The notes below the pieces were generated by a model. It searched no databases, had not been told where the DNA came from, and saw only the letters and a program-made list of their open reading frames with translations. The translations under genes were made by a program, and so were the position numbers. From Babylonia areolata (Eukaryota; Mollusca; Gastropoda; Neogastropoda; Buccinidae), in the NCBI RefSeq assembly GCF_041734735.1, contig NC_134903.1, positions 12,046,851-12,110,850 of the forward strand: a stretch of 64,000 nucleotides of DNA, in the 5' to 3' direction. Shown one piece after another: positions 58,011 through 63,565 of this stretch (within the stretch, counting starts at the first letter, position 1; each line of letters opens with the position of its first letter).

Positions 58011-60535
58011 GGAGGGAGTGCGTTTGTGGACTTGTGCCTGCATGTGTATTTGTGTGTGTGTGTGTTTATGTGTGTGTGTGTATGTGTGTGTGTTTATGTG
58101 TGTGTGTGTGTATGTGTGTGTGTGTGTGTACAGGGTGTCGGTAGAGAAGCAAAAGGATGACGTGCTGTCGGTGACCCCAGACATACTCTGTGAGACGGCC
58201 AAGGAAGCAGAGATGTTGGGCTGTACACTGGCCCTGTACCATCTATGCCGGGGTCAGGTGGGTGGTATAATGATGATGATTTATGATTATCATAAAAAAA
58301 ATGATCATAGTGATGATGATGATGACGTCCTCAGTGCTGAAAAGTCAGAGCTGACCTCCGTGCTGGAGGGTGTCCGCAAGGAGATTCAGAAAGTGATGAT
58401 GGTGATAATTAGTATAATATAATATTATATGATATAATATATTGATATCATATAATATGATATGTGATATTTGATATAATATAATATAATATAATAATAA
58501 TTAGTATTTATATAGCTCTGAATCTTGTGCAGAGACAAATCAAAGCCCTTTCATACCAGTCATTCACACTCATACATAACTCTGAACTTAAGGAGAGGAA
58601 GGGGAGGCAGATGTCTTGGGAAGAGGTGGGTTTTAAGGCCAGACTTGGTGTGGAGACCTGACGAAGTGAAAGAGGAAGTTCATTCCAAATGCAAGGTCCA
58701 GAGACAGAGAGAGAACGGCGGATGACAGTGGAGTGTTTGAATCTGGGTATGCGTAAACAGAGGGGGCCCAAAGCCGATCGTATCGACCAAGATGGGGTGT
58801 AGAGGTGAAGGCAGCCACAGAGATAGGAAGCTAGGAAGGGGCAGATTTCTGAATACATTTATAACATAGAGTGCAGATCTTGTACTTTATTCTGTGCGGG
58901 TCAGGCAGCCAATGGAGATGTTGCAAAAGAGGAGTGATGTCCTCAGATCTTTTGGTATGTTAATATTCATGTGGAACCTTCAATAGAAATGGTGTAATTG
59001 ACACAGCAGCCAAGTGATTAAAGCATTGGACTTTCAATCTGGGGGTCCAGGTTTAAATCCCTATCACGGCGCCTGGTAGGTAAAGGGTGGAGACTTTCCT
59101 GACCTCCCAGGTCAACAGATGTGCAGACATGCTAGTGCCTTAACCGCCTTAGTGTGTATACACATGCAGAAGATCAAAATACATGTGTTGAAGATCCCCA
59201 TCCCATGTCAGTGTTCGGTGGGTTATGGAAACAAGAACATTCCCCCCCCCGCCCCCCCTCAGCCCTTCCCCTGCAGGAGAAGATCCGAAACGAAGATCTG
59301 TGGGAGCGAGCGGGACAGGAACCAGTGGCCAAGCAGATACTGCGGAGGAAGTGGGGCTGGATCGGAGACACCCTCAGGAAGCCAGCGTCCAGCATCACAC
59401 GCCAAGCCCTGACCTGGAACCCGCAGGGAAAGAGGAAGAGAGGCTGGCCTCGCAACAGCTGGAGGCGAGATACCGAGGCAGAGTTGAAGCAGCAAGGGAC
59501 CAACTGGACTGGAATGGCCAGAACAAAATGTGATGGCGAGGGGTCGTCGATGGCCTATGCTCCACCAGGAGCGATGGGCAATATGAATGAAGCCCTTCCC
59601 CTGAAAACAGAGCATGACTGCATGAATGGTCATACATGTAAAAGCCCACTCATGTAGATGAATGTACATTGGTGTCGCAGCCCAAAAAAACGAAGAAGAA
59701 AAAGCAATGGTGTGATGTCATCTGCCAGTTAACTCTCTCCAGACGAAGGAATGCTCACGCATTCCTACACAAAACGTATTCGGATTCGGACGAAGGAATG
59801 GAATACCATTCTCCGAAAGTAAAATTCCATCACACGCTGTACACGTGATTTTGTGATTAGCCAAGCAGAGTGCGCTATTCTGGGTCACTCCATAATCGAA
59901 CAGTATGATTGGTCAGCCTGGCATGTGTGGCCCGTCTCACACACACGCTGACAAAGTCACTGACCGGTCGTCTGCTGGCATGCCAGCCTGTTAGCAAAGT
60001 GGGCTCTTCTCAGAATGTTGTGAAGCGAACAAGGCAGTGACGGCAACGTTTTAGGGTTGCCGAAGTACTTGAAATGCTACAAACTGAAGGGTCGGACATT
60101 GAAGAGGTGGATGATGACAAAGAAGAAAGTGAATTTAATGCAGAAAGCGAGCATGGGTATGGTGATTCGGGGTGAAAAATTGGCAGTATTTTCTACATAT
60201 GGCAAAACTGTAAAAATGAGATGAGAAATTTGATTTTTTTTATATGTAATAGCTCAACAAGTAATAAACCAGTTCTGAAAGTTTCATTTTCTTACTCTGT
60301 ATTTTGTATTTTTTGTAATTTTTTTTTTTCCAAACCCTTACAAATGGGCCGTCTGTGGGGAAAAGCAAGGGAGAAAACTTGTCGTCCCGAGTGAGTTAAG
60401 GAAAAAAAAAAAGGTTGAAAGGTCCCATAGCCTTTTACGGATGTTGGGGCAGTGAGTTCATATCCCCTGTGGGAGGAATCAAATGTGAAGCATTTTGAAC
60501 TGTATTTCTGGGGAAAAATGCTCTGTATGAATGTC

Positions 60536-60570
<35 letters not shown>

Positions 60571-61241
60571 CTATTAATGTTGTTGTTCTTCTTCTTATCA
60601 TTATTATTTATGATCATTATTATTAATATTTTCATGAACATCATTATCACCATTATTATTATTATTATTATGAATCTATTTATCATTTATCATTATTATG
60701 TTACTATGATAAGACCCTGTTCACCATGTAATCCAAGAGTGTTTTCCCTTGACAGTCGGTCCACCAGCTGTTGCCTCCCCCTTACCGCGTTGTGTGGCTG
60801 GAGTGGCTGGACGTAGAGAACTCCGCAAAACAGCAGGCCAAGGAGAAGGAGAACAAGGTGGGTAAAAAAACAACAACAACAAAAACCAGAAAAAACCACA
60901 ACATATATGTATACATATATAAGTGGAGTGTTTGCCTTGTAACGCGTCCAGCTAGAAAGCAAGAGAATTTTGAGCGCGTCATGAAAGAACCTACAGCAAC
61001 AAAAGGGTTGTCCCTGGCAAAATTCTGTGGAAAGATCCACTTCGATAAGAAAACAAATAAAATTGCAGGCATAAAAAAAGACAAACCAAAAAAAAGACAA
61101 AAAAAAAAAAAGACAAAAAAAAGAAAGAAAAAAGGGGGATGCCCTTAGTGTAATAACGCGCTCTCCCTAGGGAGAGCAGCTTGAATTTCACACAGAGAAA
61201 CCTGTTGTGACAAAAAAAAGAGTAATACGATACAATAGAAG

Positions 61242-61279
<38 letters not shown>

Positions 61280-61771
61280 TTTACAAACTTCACCCAAGGC
61301 CGTAATACCCTCTTGCATAGTACTTAGCCTGAGGCCAACCGAAGGTCAGTTGCCTTAAAGTTTTCGCCTTTTTCAGCTCTCCTGTTGGTTCCAGCAAATC
61401 AAATCTGTGCTACCATGGACCCGAATTAAACTTTATTTTGGTGATAAACTTGAGCATTTTGTGAAAACAGCAGAATTGGAATAAGAGTTCAAAACCTAAT
61501 TTGGGCATGAAGTTGACTCTTATGAAAATGGTCATTGAGGTTTCCATTACATAAAAAAAAGAAAGAAAAAAAGACATATGTTTTTTTCAACTCCTTAAGG
61601 CAACAAATTAGGAATACTATGTCTTGAGTATTTCATTGCACCTTGAAATACAAAATATACTGGTTTTACATTCCAGTGCAAGGTTTGTTTTACTGTACAT
61701 GGTAATGAATCAAAGCAAAACTAAGGGTATATGCCTTGATATGAATATATATGTGTGTGTATGTGTGTGTG

Positions 61772-61807
<36 letters not shown>

Positions 61808-62369
61808 TCTGTATGGCACATATTATTGTGCAATGCAAGTAATGCAGTTTTTTCTTGACAGTTGATTGTTTATCTGTGTGGTGTGTATCTACATGTTTCT
61901 ACACATATATCTACATACATATCTGTCTGTCTATCTGTCTATCTATCTGTCTCCTTGCTTATTCCATTTCCCCGGTTGAAGAAATATTCATTCATTCATT
62001 CATCCATTCATTCAGTCTATCTCTCTATCTATCTATCTCCTTGCTTATTCCGCTCCCCCATTAAAGAAATATTCATTCATCATTCATTCAGTCTGTCTGT
62101 CTCTATCTATCTATCTATCTGTCTATCTATCTATCTATCAACTTGCTTATTCCGCTTCCCCCATTAAAAAAATATTCATTCATTCATTCATTCAATCTCT
62201 ATCTATCTATCTGTCTACTTGCTTATTCCACTTCTCTCATTAAAGAAAAATTGATTCTATCTATCTGTCTGTCTATCTATCTGTCTATCTATCTGTCTGT
62301 CTGTCTGTCTACTTGCTTATTCTACTTCCCTCATTAAAGAAAAATTGATCCTATCTATCTATCTAACTG

Positions 62370-62439
<70 letters not shown>

Positions 62440-62558
62440 ATGACAATAACAATGTGCATTTACATACCGTGTTTCTCCAGAAATACTGCTCAAAGCGCTT
62501 TGTATTTCGTTCCCCACTCCCAGCCTCCCCCATCAGTACACCTCCCCCCCCCCCACCT

Positions 62559-62606
<48 letters not shown>

Positions 62607-62938
62607 ACGTGCCAGAAAACGCTCATGCAACTGAACACTGGAAACCACCCACCCGTATATGGTATCATTACGCTACACACGTAACACAGCTGTTGCTGCT
62701 GGTTGTGTTTTCCTCCCAGCCTAGAGACCAGTTTGTCTCCCGTCTGATGAAGAAGCTGAAAGTGGAAGACGGGGAGAGCAGGCAGAAGACATCGTCGCCG
62801 TCAGAGACGCGCAAGGTCTGCGAGACCGCGTGCAGCGGCTGGGGAGGAGGCGATGGTGGGGGTGATAACCACGGCGATGATGATGCTGACGACGGCGGCG
62901 ATGTTCAGGACAGCTGGGAAATGTTGGTGGATGAGGAG
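38955..62938 (+). CDS. DHX29: DHX29, N-terminal part (12 exons, continues past right edge)
   Basis: DHX29 is a DExH-box helicase that binds the 40S subunit and helps the 43S preinitiation complex scan structured 5' leaders. Joining the 12 exons below gives 1,668 nt, 556 codons, with all phases matching. The order fits animal DHX29 as I remember it: basic start; a UBA-like stretch (about residues 90-125, ending [14 protein letters not shown]); a [10 protein letters not shown] motif (human [11 protein letters not shown]); a charged linker with [12 protein letters not shown]; a dsRBD-like region (about 365-455, with SPKQFLIDW-type and [10 protein letters not shown] motifs); [27 protein letters not shown]; and an acidic segment ending [10 protein letters not shown]. 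Human DHX29 is about 1,370 residues with the helicase core beginning after about 570, so the core lies outside the window. A possible acceptor (AG at 38871-38872) before the Met suggests a further 5' UTR exon. The introns hold many SINEs, three TTAA elements and exon-edge tandem arrays. Confidence 0.95.
39187..39285. repeat. (GT)n microsatellites in DHX29 intron 1
   Basis: GT runs at 39194-39241 and 39265-39283. Confidence 0.9.
39482..39637 (-). mobile_element. SINE family A, truncated, with 19-bp target site duplication
   Basis: cttcttcgttcgtgggctgc to ttccataacccacc. Flanks at 39463-39481 and 39638-39656 match at 18 of 19 bases (starting AAATCACTTGCCAT). In DHX29 intron 1 close to exon 2. 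Confidence 0.92.
39680..39750 (+). CDS. DHX29: DHX29 coding exon 2
   Basis: Acceptor ttggtttcag and donor aag|gtagaa. It encodes [17 protein letters not shown] and continues to IEK, ending in phase 0. Human DHX29 has a similar KIYSF...L-K stretch here. Confidence 0.85.
39768..39890. repeat. (GT)n/(CT)n run after DHX29 exon 2
   Basis: GT-rich array 18 bp after the donor. Confidence 0.9.
40140..40545 (-). mobile_element. SINE family C, full length, old
   Basis: Tail at left (cagacaaatccatacgtgtt), core with acagaattttgccag, and head at right (gatcttaaccattctgccac). Diverged. Confidence 0.8.
40555..40945 (-). mobile_element. SINE family B, full length
   Basis: gtatttgtatttgtattcct to the head ctctaggccatcactccac. 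Minus B box ggttcgaatcacgg. A short deletion in the core. Confidence 0.9.
41020..41520 (+). mobile_element. SINE family B, full length, split by a family A copy
   Basis: Head gtggagtgttggcctagaag, B box ggtttgaatcacac, core, then after the insertion a 3' end to cacagagaaatctgttgtg. It ends 20 bp before DHX29 exon 3. Confidence 0.9.
41250..41373 (-). mobile_element. SINE family A fragment nested in family B
   Basis: tgttcgtgggctgcaactcc to gcagccataccctgttttc. TAGGAAAACA flanks it at 41240-41249 and 41374-41383. Confidence 0.9.
41539..41652 (+). CDS. DHX29: DHX29 coding exon 3
   Basis: Acceptor cctccccag and donor act|gtgagg, 38 codons, phase 0 at both ends. It encodes [20 protein letters not shown] and on to [11 protein letters not shown], matching the human segment that ends SGRLTAKKLQ. 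Confidence 0.92.
41653..42304. other. DHX29 intron 3: simple sequence only
   Basis: (CA)n at 41778-41813 and A-rich runs. A few bases near 41840 resemble family A (acaagtgggcttttgcctc). No other feature. Confidence 0.5.
42305..42434 (+). CDS. DHX29: DHX29 coding exon 4 (UBA-like segment)
   Basis: Acceptor tttacacag, donor aatg|gtattg, phase 1 at the end. It encodes [20 protein letters not shown] and then [17 protein letters not shown], a close match to human [14 protein letters not shown]. Confidence 0.95.
42436..43075 (-). mobile_element. LINE 3' end (CR1/L2-like type)
   Basis: Inverse of the 12040-12545 copy, from the (att)n tail at 42440 to the coding end on the minus strand ([20 protein letters not shown] then NPV). 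Just inside DHX29 intron 4. Confidence 0.7.
43262..44035 (+). mobile_element. SINE family C, full length, split by a poly(A) element
   Basis: Head gaggaaggtggcagaatggt at 43268, resumed at 43637, B box gggtttgaatccc, core, tail to gttacgcctcctttagaaac. An (AT)n run lies at 43889-43908. Confidence 0.9.
43295..43636 (+). mobile_element. Poly(A)-tailed short retroelement, 15-bp target site duplication
   Basis: About 325 bp ending in A17, flanked by AGAATGGTTAAGACG at 43280-43294 and 43637-43651, so inserted into the family C SINE. No coding capacity. Short matches at 8205-8380 suggest a repeat family. I do not recognise a tRNA, 7SL or 5S origin. Confidence 0.85.
44072..44455 (+). mobile_element. 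SINE family A, full length
   Basis: Head gcaatagccgagtggttaaa, B box gggtttgaatctcag, through to gcccatgaacgaagcagaag. It ends 36 bp before DHX29 exon 5. Confidence 0.92.
44491..44624 (+). CDS. DHX29: DHX29 coding exon 5
   Basis: Acceptor tgtgtaacag and donor att|gtgagt. It encodes [20 protein letters not shown] and then PRFDASQQ, matching human LPEGFSQEFEEQQPKSRPKF. The rest is Pro/Val-rich linker. Confidence 0.93.
44647..44878. mobile_element. TTAA-flanked MITE (piggyBac-like)
   Basis: 232 bp including TTAA at both ends. Inverted ends: TTAACTCACTCAGTACG left and, inverted, TTAACTCTCTCCATACG right. No coding capacity. TTAA target sites are typical of piggyBac. In DHX29 intron 5, starting 22 bp after the donor. 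Confidence 0.85.
45110..45525 (+). mobile_element. SINE family C, full length reference copy
   Basis: Head aaggaggaaggtgacagaat, B box gggttcgaatcccgc, a gatgagacgataaaccgagg core shared with family B, and tail gcatctgctctacagatgtg to (actgaa)n. Little diverged, so young. Confidence 0.93.
45526..45920. other. DHX29 intron 5, no feature
   Basis: Includes atcagaatcatatttatttg and A and C runs. Possibly a LINE 3' end, but not supported by a second copy. Confidence 0.35.
45925..46490. repeat. Tandem array, unit about 70-105 bp with (GT)n
   Basis: About six copies of ttttgtgtcgcattgtgag with tctgtcactgtgctggt, each followed by a GT run. Later copies (46395 on) have lost the GT run. Confidence 0.9.
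46640..47140. repeat. (GT)n and (ATT/GTT)n runs before DHX29 exon 6
   Basis: GT run 46647-46682, then imperfect trinucleotide repeats 46835-47140 reaching the acceptor. Confidence 0.9.
47149..47265 (+). CDS. DHX29: DHX29 coding exon 6
   Basis: Acceptor gatgtttccag and donor cca|gtaagt, 39 codons. It encodes [20 protein letters not shown], then RYAEQSSG and a poly-Glu stretch. The last bases and donor are the apparent source of the tandem array that follows (47266-50370). Confidence 0.95.
48290..48885. mobile_element. Non-autonomous 'GACTCACTTGTG' element, copy 2
   Basis: Same ends as the 15985 copy, with about 90 bp extra near the right end. Lies inside the exon 6 array. Confidence 0.8.
49503..50090. 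mobile_element. Non-autonomous 'GACTCACTTGTG' element, copy 3
   Basis: Almost identical to copy 2, 1,213 bp away at the left end and 1,205 bp at the right. It arose by duplication of the surrounding array block rather than by a new insertion. Confidence 0.85.
50390..51460 (+). repeat. Tandem array derived from the DHX29 exon 7 acceptor
   Basis: About ten units of 90-150 bp, each with tcgttattatcataccactg, a-taatgtgattgtgaccca then cagaacagaagtatc, and an A run. The true acceptor is gtgactgtgacccacag with aacagcagat. Several copies keep cacag, others read caaag. Copies near 50505, 50599, 50747, 50838, 50935, 51030, 51128, 51228, 51318 and 51422. Confidence 0.92.
51465..51875 (-). mobile_element. 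SINE family B, full length
   Basis: gtatttctctttttattaca to the head ctctaggtcatcactccac. It interrupts the last unit of the acceptor array. Confidence 0.92.
51990..52350 (-). mobile_element. SINE family B, nearly full length
   Basis: cacagcagatttctgtgtaa to tctctcacttcctaggcaga. The last 35 bp of a head reappear at 52767-52801. Confidence 0.88.
52351..52766. other. DHX29 intron 6, no gene
   Basis: GT runs (52362-52388, 52494-52510) and mixed sequence lying within what looks like one family B head, so probably an insertion. Confidence 0.45.
52767..52801 (-). mobile_element. SINE family B head piece
   Basis: aggcagacgcattacctcta and ggccatcactccat complete the head of the element that stops at 52350. 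The repeated aggcagaygcatt supports an insertion between them. Confidence 0.75.
52836..52962 (+). CDS. DHX29: DHX29 coding exon 7
   Basis: Acceptor gtgacccacag and donor ttag|gtgagt, ending in phase 1. It encodes [20 protein letters not shown] and on to SKKIRELTL (human NERYLHLAAKLLDAKEQAA). The acceptor region resembles the array at 50490-51440. Confidence 0.94.
53005..53320. repeat. (GT)n with a tandem 59-bp unit
   Basis: gtgcatcaagaaacttgttc and catacatgtgtttacatg occur twice (53164 and 53226) among GT runs just after DHX29 exon 7. Confidence 0.9.
53425..54530. repeat. Dispersed tandem units around the TTAA element
   Basis: About six copies of ttttgaaaggttgagtattc with ttatccatcat and a poly(A) or poly(T) run (53450, 53509, 54283, 54355, 54419, 54484). 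The element at 53546-54264 lies in the middle of the array. Confidence 0.85.
53546..54264. mobile_element. TTAA-flanked MITE with 16-bp perfect inverted ends
   Basis: TTAA at 53546-53549 and 54261-54264. Ends GGCCAGACACGGTAGT and its exact inverse. An internal near-perfect inverted pair of 20 bp (53859-53878 and 53998-54017, ctttattatagtgcartggt). No coding capacity. TTAA suggests piggyBac type, though the terminal bases are not the usual CC. Confidence 0.88.
54557..54838 (+). CDS. DHX29: DHX29 coding exon 8
   Basis: Acceptor ttttgtcacag and donor tcac|gtgagt, 282 nt. It encodes [19 protein letters not shown] (human LEDHPVFNPAMKI), then a Lys/Glu-rich linker ending [18 protein letters not shown]. 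The length from IRELTL to HPSFNP equals that in human, which supports this acceptor over the AG two bases on. Confidence 0.93.
54840..55262. repeat. (GT)n array with GGGTG interruptions
   Basis: Begins right after the DHX29 exon 8 donor. Several 60-75 bp higher-order units around gtgtatgagtatgtgtgtgt. Confidence 0.9.
55263..55600. other. DHX29 intron 8, no feature
   Basis: Mixed sequence, nothing recognised. Confidence 0.35.
55601..55856. repeat. (GT)n array
   Basis: GT/GCGT runs with two ggcagtgtgtgtg units. Confidence 0.9.
55857..56400. other. Unclassified stretch, maybe an interspersed repeat
   Basis: Begins with gctattgtaaagcattttta, the style of a LINE or SINE 3' end, then (ctt)n. 55990-56330 has no second copy here. 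No coding evidence. Confidence 0.35.
56473..56650 (+). CDS. DHX29: DHX29 coding exon 9 (start of dsRBD-like region)
   Basis: Acceptor ctgtcaccgcag and donor tgcag|gtgcgc, ending in phase 2. It encodes [20 protein letters not shown], then [14 protein letters not shown] and [13 protein letters not shown], a close match to human [20 protein letters not shown]. Its last 42 nt have a diverged intronic copy at 57648-57689. Confidence 0.96.
56785..57630. repeat. (CA)n array with an 80-bp higher-order unit
   Basis: gttttatctgtattgtatta, ctcttgattgtaaaaaggc and acatgtatacttttatta recur at about 56846, 57080 and 57266, separated by CA runs. A diverged source copy lies at about 56690-56765 next to exon 9. 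A (CACG)n run lies at 57421-57460. Confidence 0.9.
57648..57689 (+). other. Candidate cassette exon: 42-nt copy of DHX29 exon 9 end
   Basis: acttacctag| precedes and tgcag|gtgcac follows. The 42 nt match the end of exon 9 with about six changes and encode [13 protein letters not shown] against [13 protein letters not shown]. Phase 2 on both sides and length divisible by three, so inclusion would keep the frame and repeat 14 residues. Pseudo-exon or real alternative exon is undecided. Confidence 0.6.
57773..57890 (+). mobile_element. SINE family A, 3' fragment
   Basis: ggaatatggctgcctgcaag, cgtgaaaacggtcatacat and ctcacgaacgcagaa match the family A end. Confidence 0.8.
57896..58130. repeat. 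(GT)n array abutting the DHX29 exon 10 acceptor
   Basis: Runs of GT with gtttatgtg interruptions up to the acceptor. Confidence 0.92.
58134..58257 (+). CDS. DHX29: DHX29 coding exon 10 (dsRBD-like region)
   Basis: Acceptor tgtgtgtacag directly follows a (TG)n microsatellite instead of a normal pyrimidine tract. Donor cag|gtgggt. It encodes [19 protein letters not shown], then [14 protein letters not shown] (human LGATLALYRLVKGQ). Confidence 0.95.
58258..58494. other. Start of DHX29 intron 10, with an orphan coding-like patch
   Basis: (GAT)n, then 58336-58395, which reads [19 protein letters not shown] without stops after gtcctcag, then (AATAT)n at 58412-58495. The patch is less repetitive than its surroundings. 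It is not part of DHX29 as I know it and its origin is unknown. Confidence 0.3.
58495..58960 (-). mobile_element. LINE 3' end, different subfamily
   Basis: Minus strand coding end with [20 protein letters not shown] and LSLRQVST, then a 3' UTR, ending at the (AAT)n/AT-rich tail near 58495. The WNELP-LR pattern is typical of CR1/L2-like C-termini. Confidence 0.75.
58995..59700 (+). mobile_element. SINE family A, full length, split by a LINE insertion
   Basis: Head cagcagccaagtgattaaag, B box ggtttaaatccc, body to 59260, resumed at 59591 and ending cgaagaagaaaaag. Old, with a poly(C) run in the body. Confidence 0.9.
59274..59590 (+). mobile_element. 5'-truncated LINE (RTE-like style) with 13-bp target site duplication
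   Basis: 317 bp encoding the end of a LINE protein ([38 protein letters not shown]) with a frameshift before the stop. It ends atgaatga. AGCCCTTCCCCTG flanks it at 59261-59273 and 59591-59603, so it landed in the family A SINE. Confidence 0.9.
59729..60399. mobile_element. TTAA-flanked element with acidic ORF remnant (piggyBac-like)
   Basis: 671 bp with TTAA at both ends. Inverted ends TTAACTCTCTCCAGACG left and, inverted, TTAACTCACTCGGGACG right, close to the 44647 element. At 60054-60173 the + strand reads [20 protein letters not shown] and on to a stop after GYGDSG, like the acidic N-terminus of piggyBac transposases. The catalytic part is absent. Confidence 0.82.
60535..60705. repeat. 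(ATT)n runs before DHX29 exon 11
   Basis: Imperfect ATT/CTT trinucleotide repeats. Confidence 0.9.
60756..60857 (+). CDS. DHX29: DHX29 coding exon 11
   Basis: Acceptor cccttgacag and donor aag|gtgggt, 34 codons. It encodes [20 protein letters not shown] (human [20 protein letters not shown]), then a Lys/Glu-rich end. Confidence 0.96.
60928..61240 (+). mobile_element. SINE family B, internally deleted
   Basis: Head gtggagtgtttgccttgtaa jumps straight to the core (gaacctacagcaacaaaagg), then an A-rich expansion and the 3' end acacagagaaacctgttgtg. The B box region is gone. Confidence 0.85.
61241..61740. other. DHX29 intron 11, no gene
   Basis: (AT)n at 61245-61275, then AT-rich single-copy-looking DNA. 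Confidence 0.45.
61741..62435. repeat. Tandem array with (TATC)n/(TGTC)n and ATTC repeats
   Basis: GT and AG runs (61760-61807), then about five units of roughly 80-100 bp, each with cttgcttattcc and cattaaagaaa-type spacers between tetranucleotide runs (61953, 62039, 62141, 62218, 62311), then (CT)n and (AT)n (62372-62434). Confidence 0.9.
62440..62719. other. LINE-end-like stretch and (CA)n before DHX29 exon 12
   Basis: gtgtttctccagaaatactg and caaagcgctttgtatttcg resemble LINE 3' UTR ends. A (CA)n run lies at 62556-62600. Confidence 0.4.
62720..62938 (+). CDS. DHX29: DHX29 coding exon 12 (last in window)
   Basis: Acceptor tttcctcccag and donor gag|gtgggt, 73 codons. It encodes [20 protein letters not shown] (human PRDLFIAKLLNKLK), a Gly/Asp-rich low-complexity insert, then [12 protein letters not shown] (human PEESWENLVSDED). 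The next exons should carry the helicase core and lie past 64000. Confidence 0.92.
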
Positions 62939-63467
62939 GTGGGTGAAAGTGAGGGGTGGGCGGTGGAGTTGTTGATGGTTTTTTGTTTTGTTTTAGTTAT
63001 GTGTTTACATTTGTGTGTTCTATTGTATTTGTCTGTCTGTTTGTTCATTTATTTATTTGTTTGTTTGTTTAATTGTTTATCTATTTTTATACATTATTTC
63101 CCTTTTTTTGTTTTTTCATTTGTTTTTTTTATTTATTTATTATTTTTTGTGTGTTTGTTTATTCATTTATTAATAAACTTATTTATTTCCTTATTTGCTT
63201 ACTTATTTAGTTATATATTCATTTAACTATTTACTTGTTTTTACTGTATATAGATCAGCAATAAAAGTTAACATAGGTATGAGAGAACATAGAAACTTGC
63301 AACCCATGAAAAAGCAACAACAGCAACAACAACAAAAAGAAAACCCCCCAAAACACAAAAGCACACAGCTGCTTTTTAAGTCAACAGAGACAAAATGGCT
63401 GACTTGAGTGGGCGTGGTACACACACAGCTACTTTAACCCTTTTGTTTGCTGTGATAAGATTGAGTT
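62939..63467. other. DHX29 intron 12, (TTTA)n-rich
   Basis: TTTG/TTTA low-complexity DNA (62975-63240) and an A-rich patch. No exon seen. Confidence 0.5.
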
Positions 63468-63565
63468 AGGAGGAAGGTGGCAGAATGGTTAGCAGGTTCA
63501 TCTGCCAACACACTGTTTGTAAGGGTGTGGGTTCAATTCCCACTCTCCCCCTCTCTCCCAAGTTT
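63468..63565 (+). mobile_element. SINE family C head only
   Basis: taggaggaaggtggcagaat, B box gggttcaattccc, ending at a T run after ctctcccaagtt. Core and tail are missing. Confidence 0.85.

Noticed and set aside
58525-58858. Frame encoding a possible host protein ([10 protein letters not shown])
   Set aside because: This is the C-terminal end of a LINE protein followed by its 3' UTR.
4325-63565. tRNA genes
   Set aside because: All tRNA-like stretches (A and B boxes) are heads of SINEs A, B or C, with poor cloverleaf pairing and long non-tRNA bodies.
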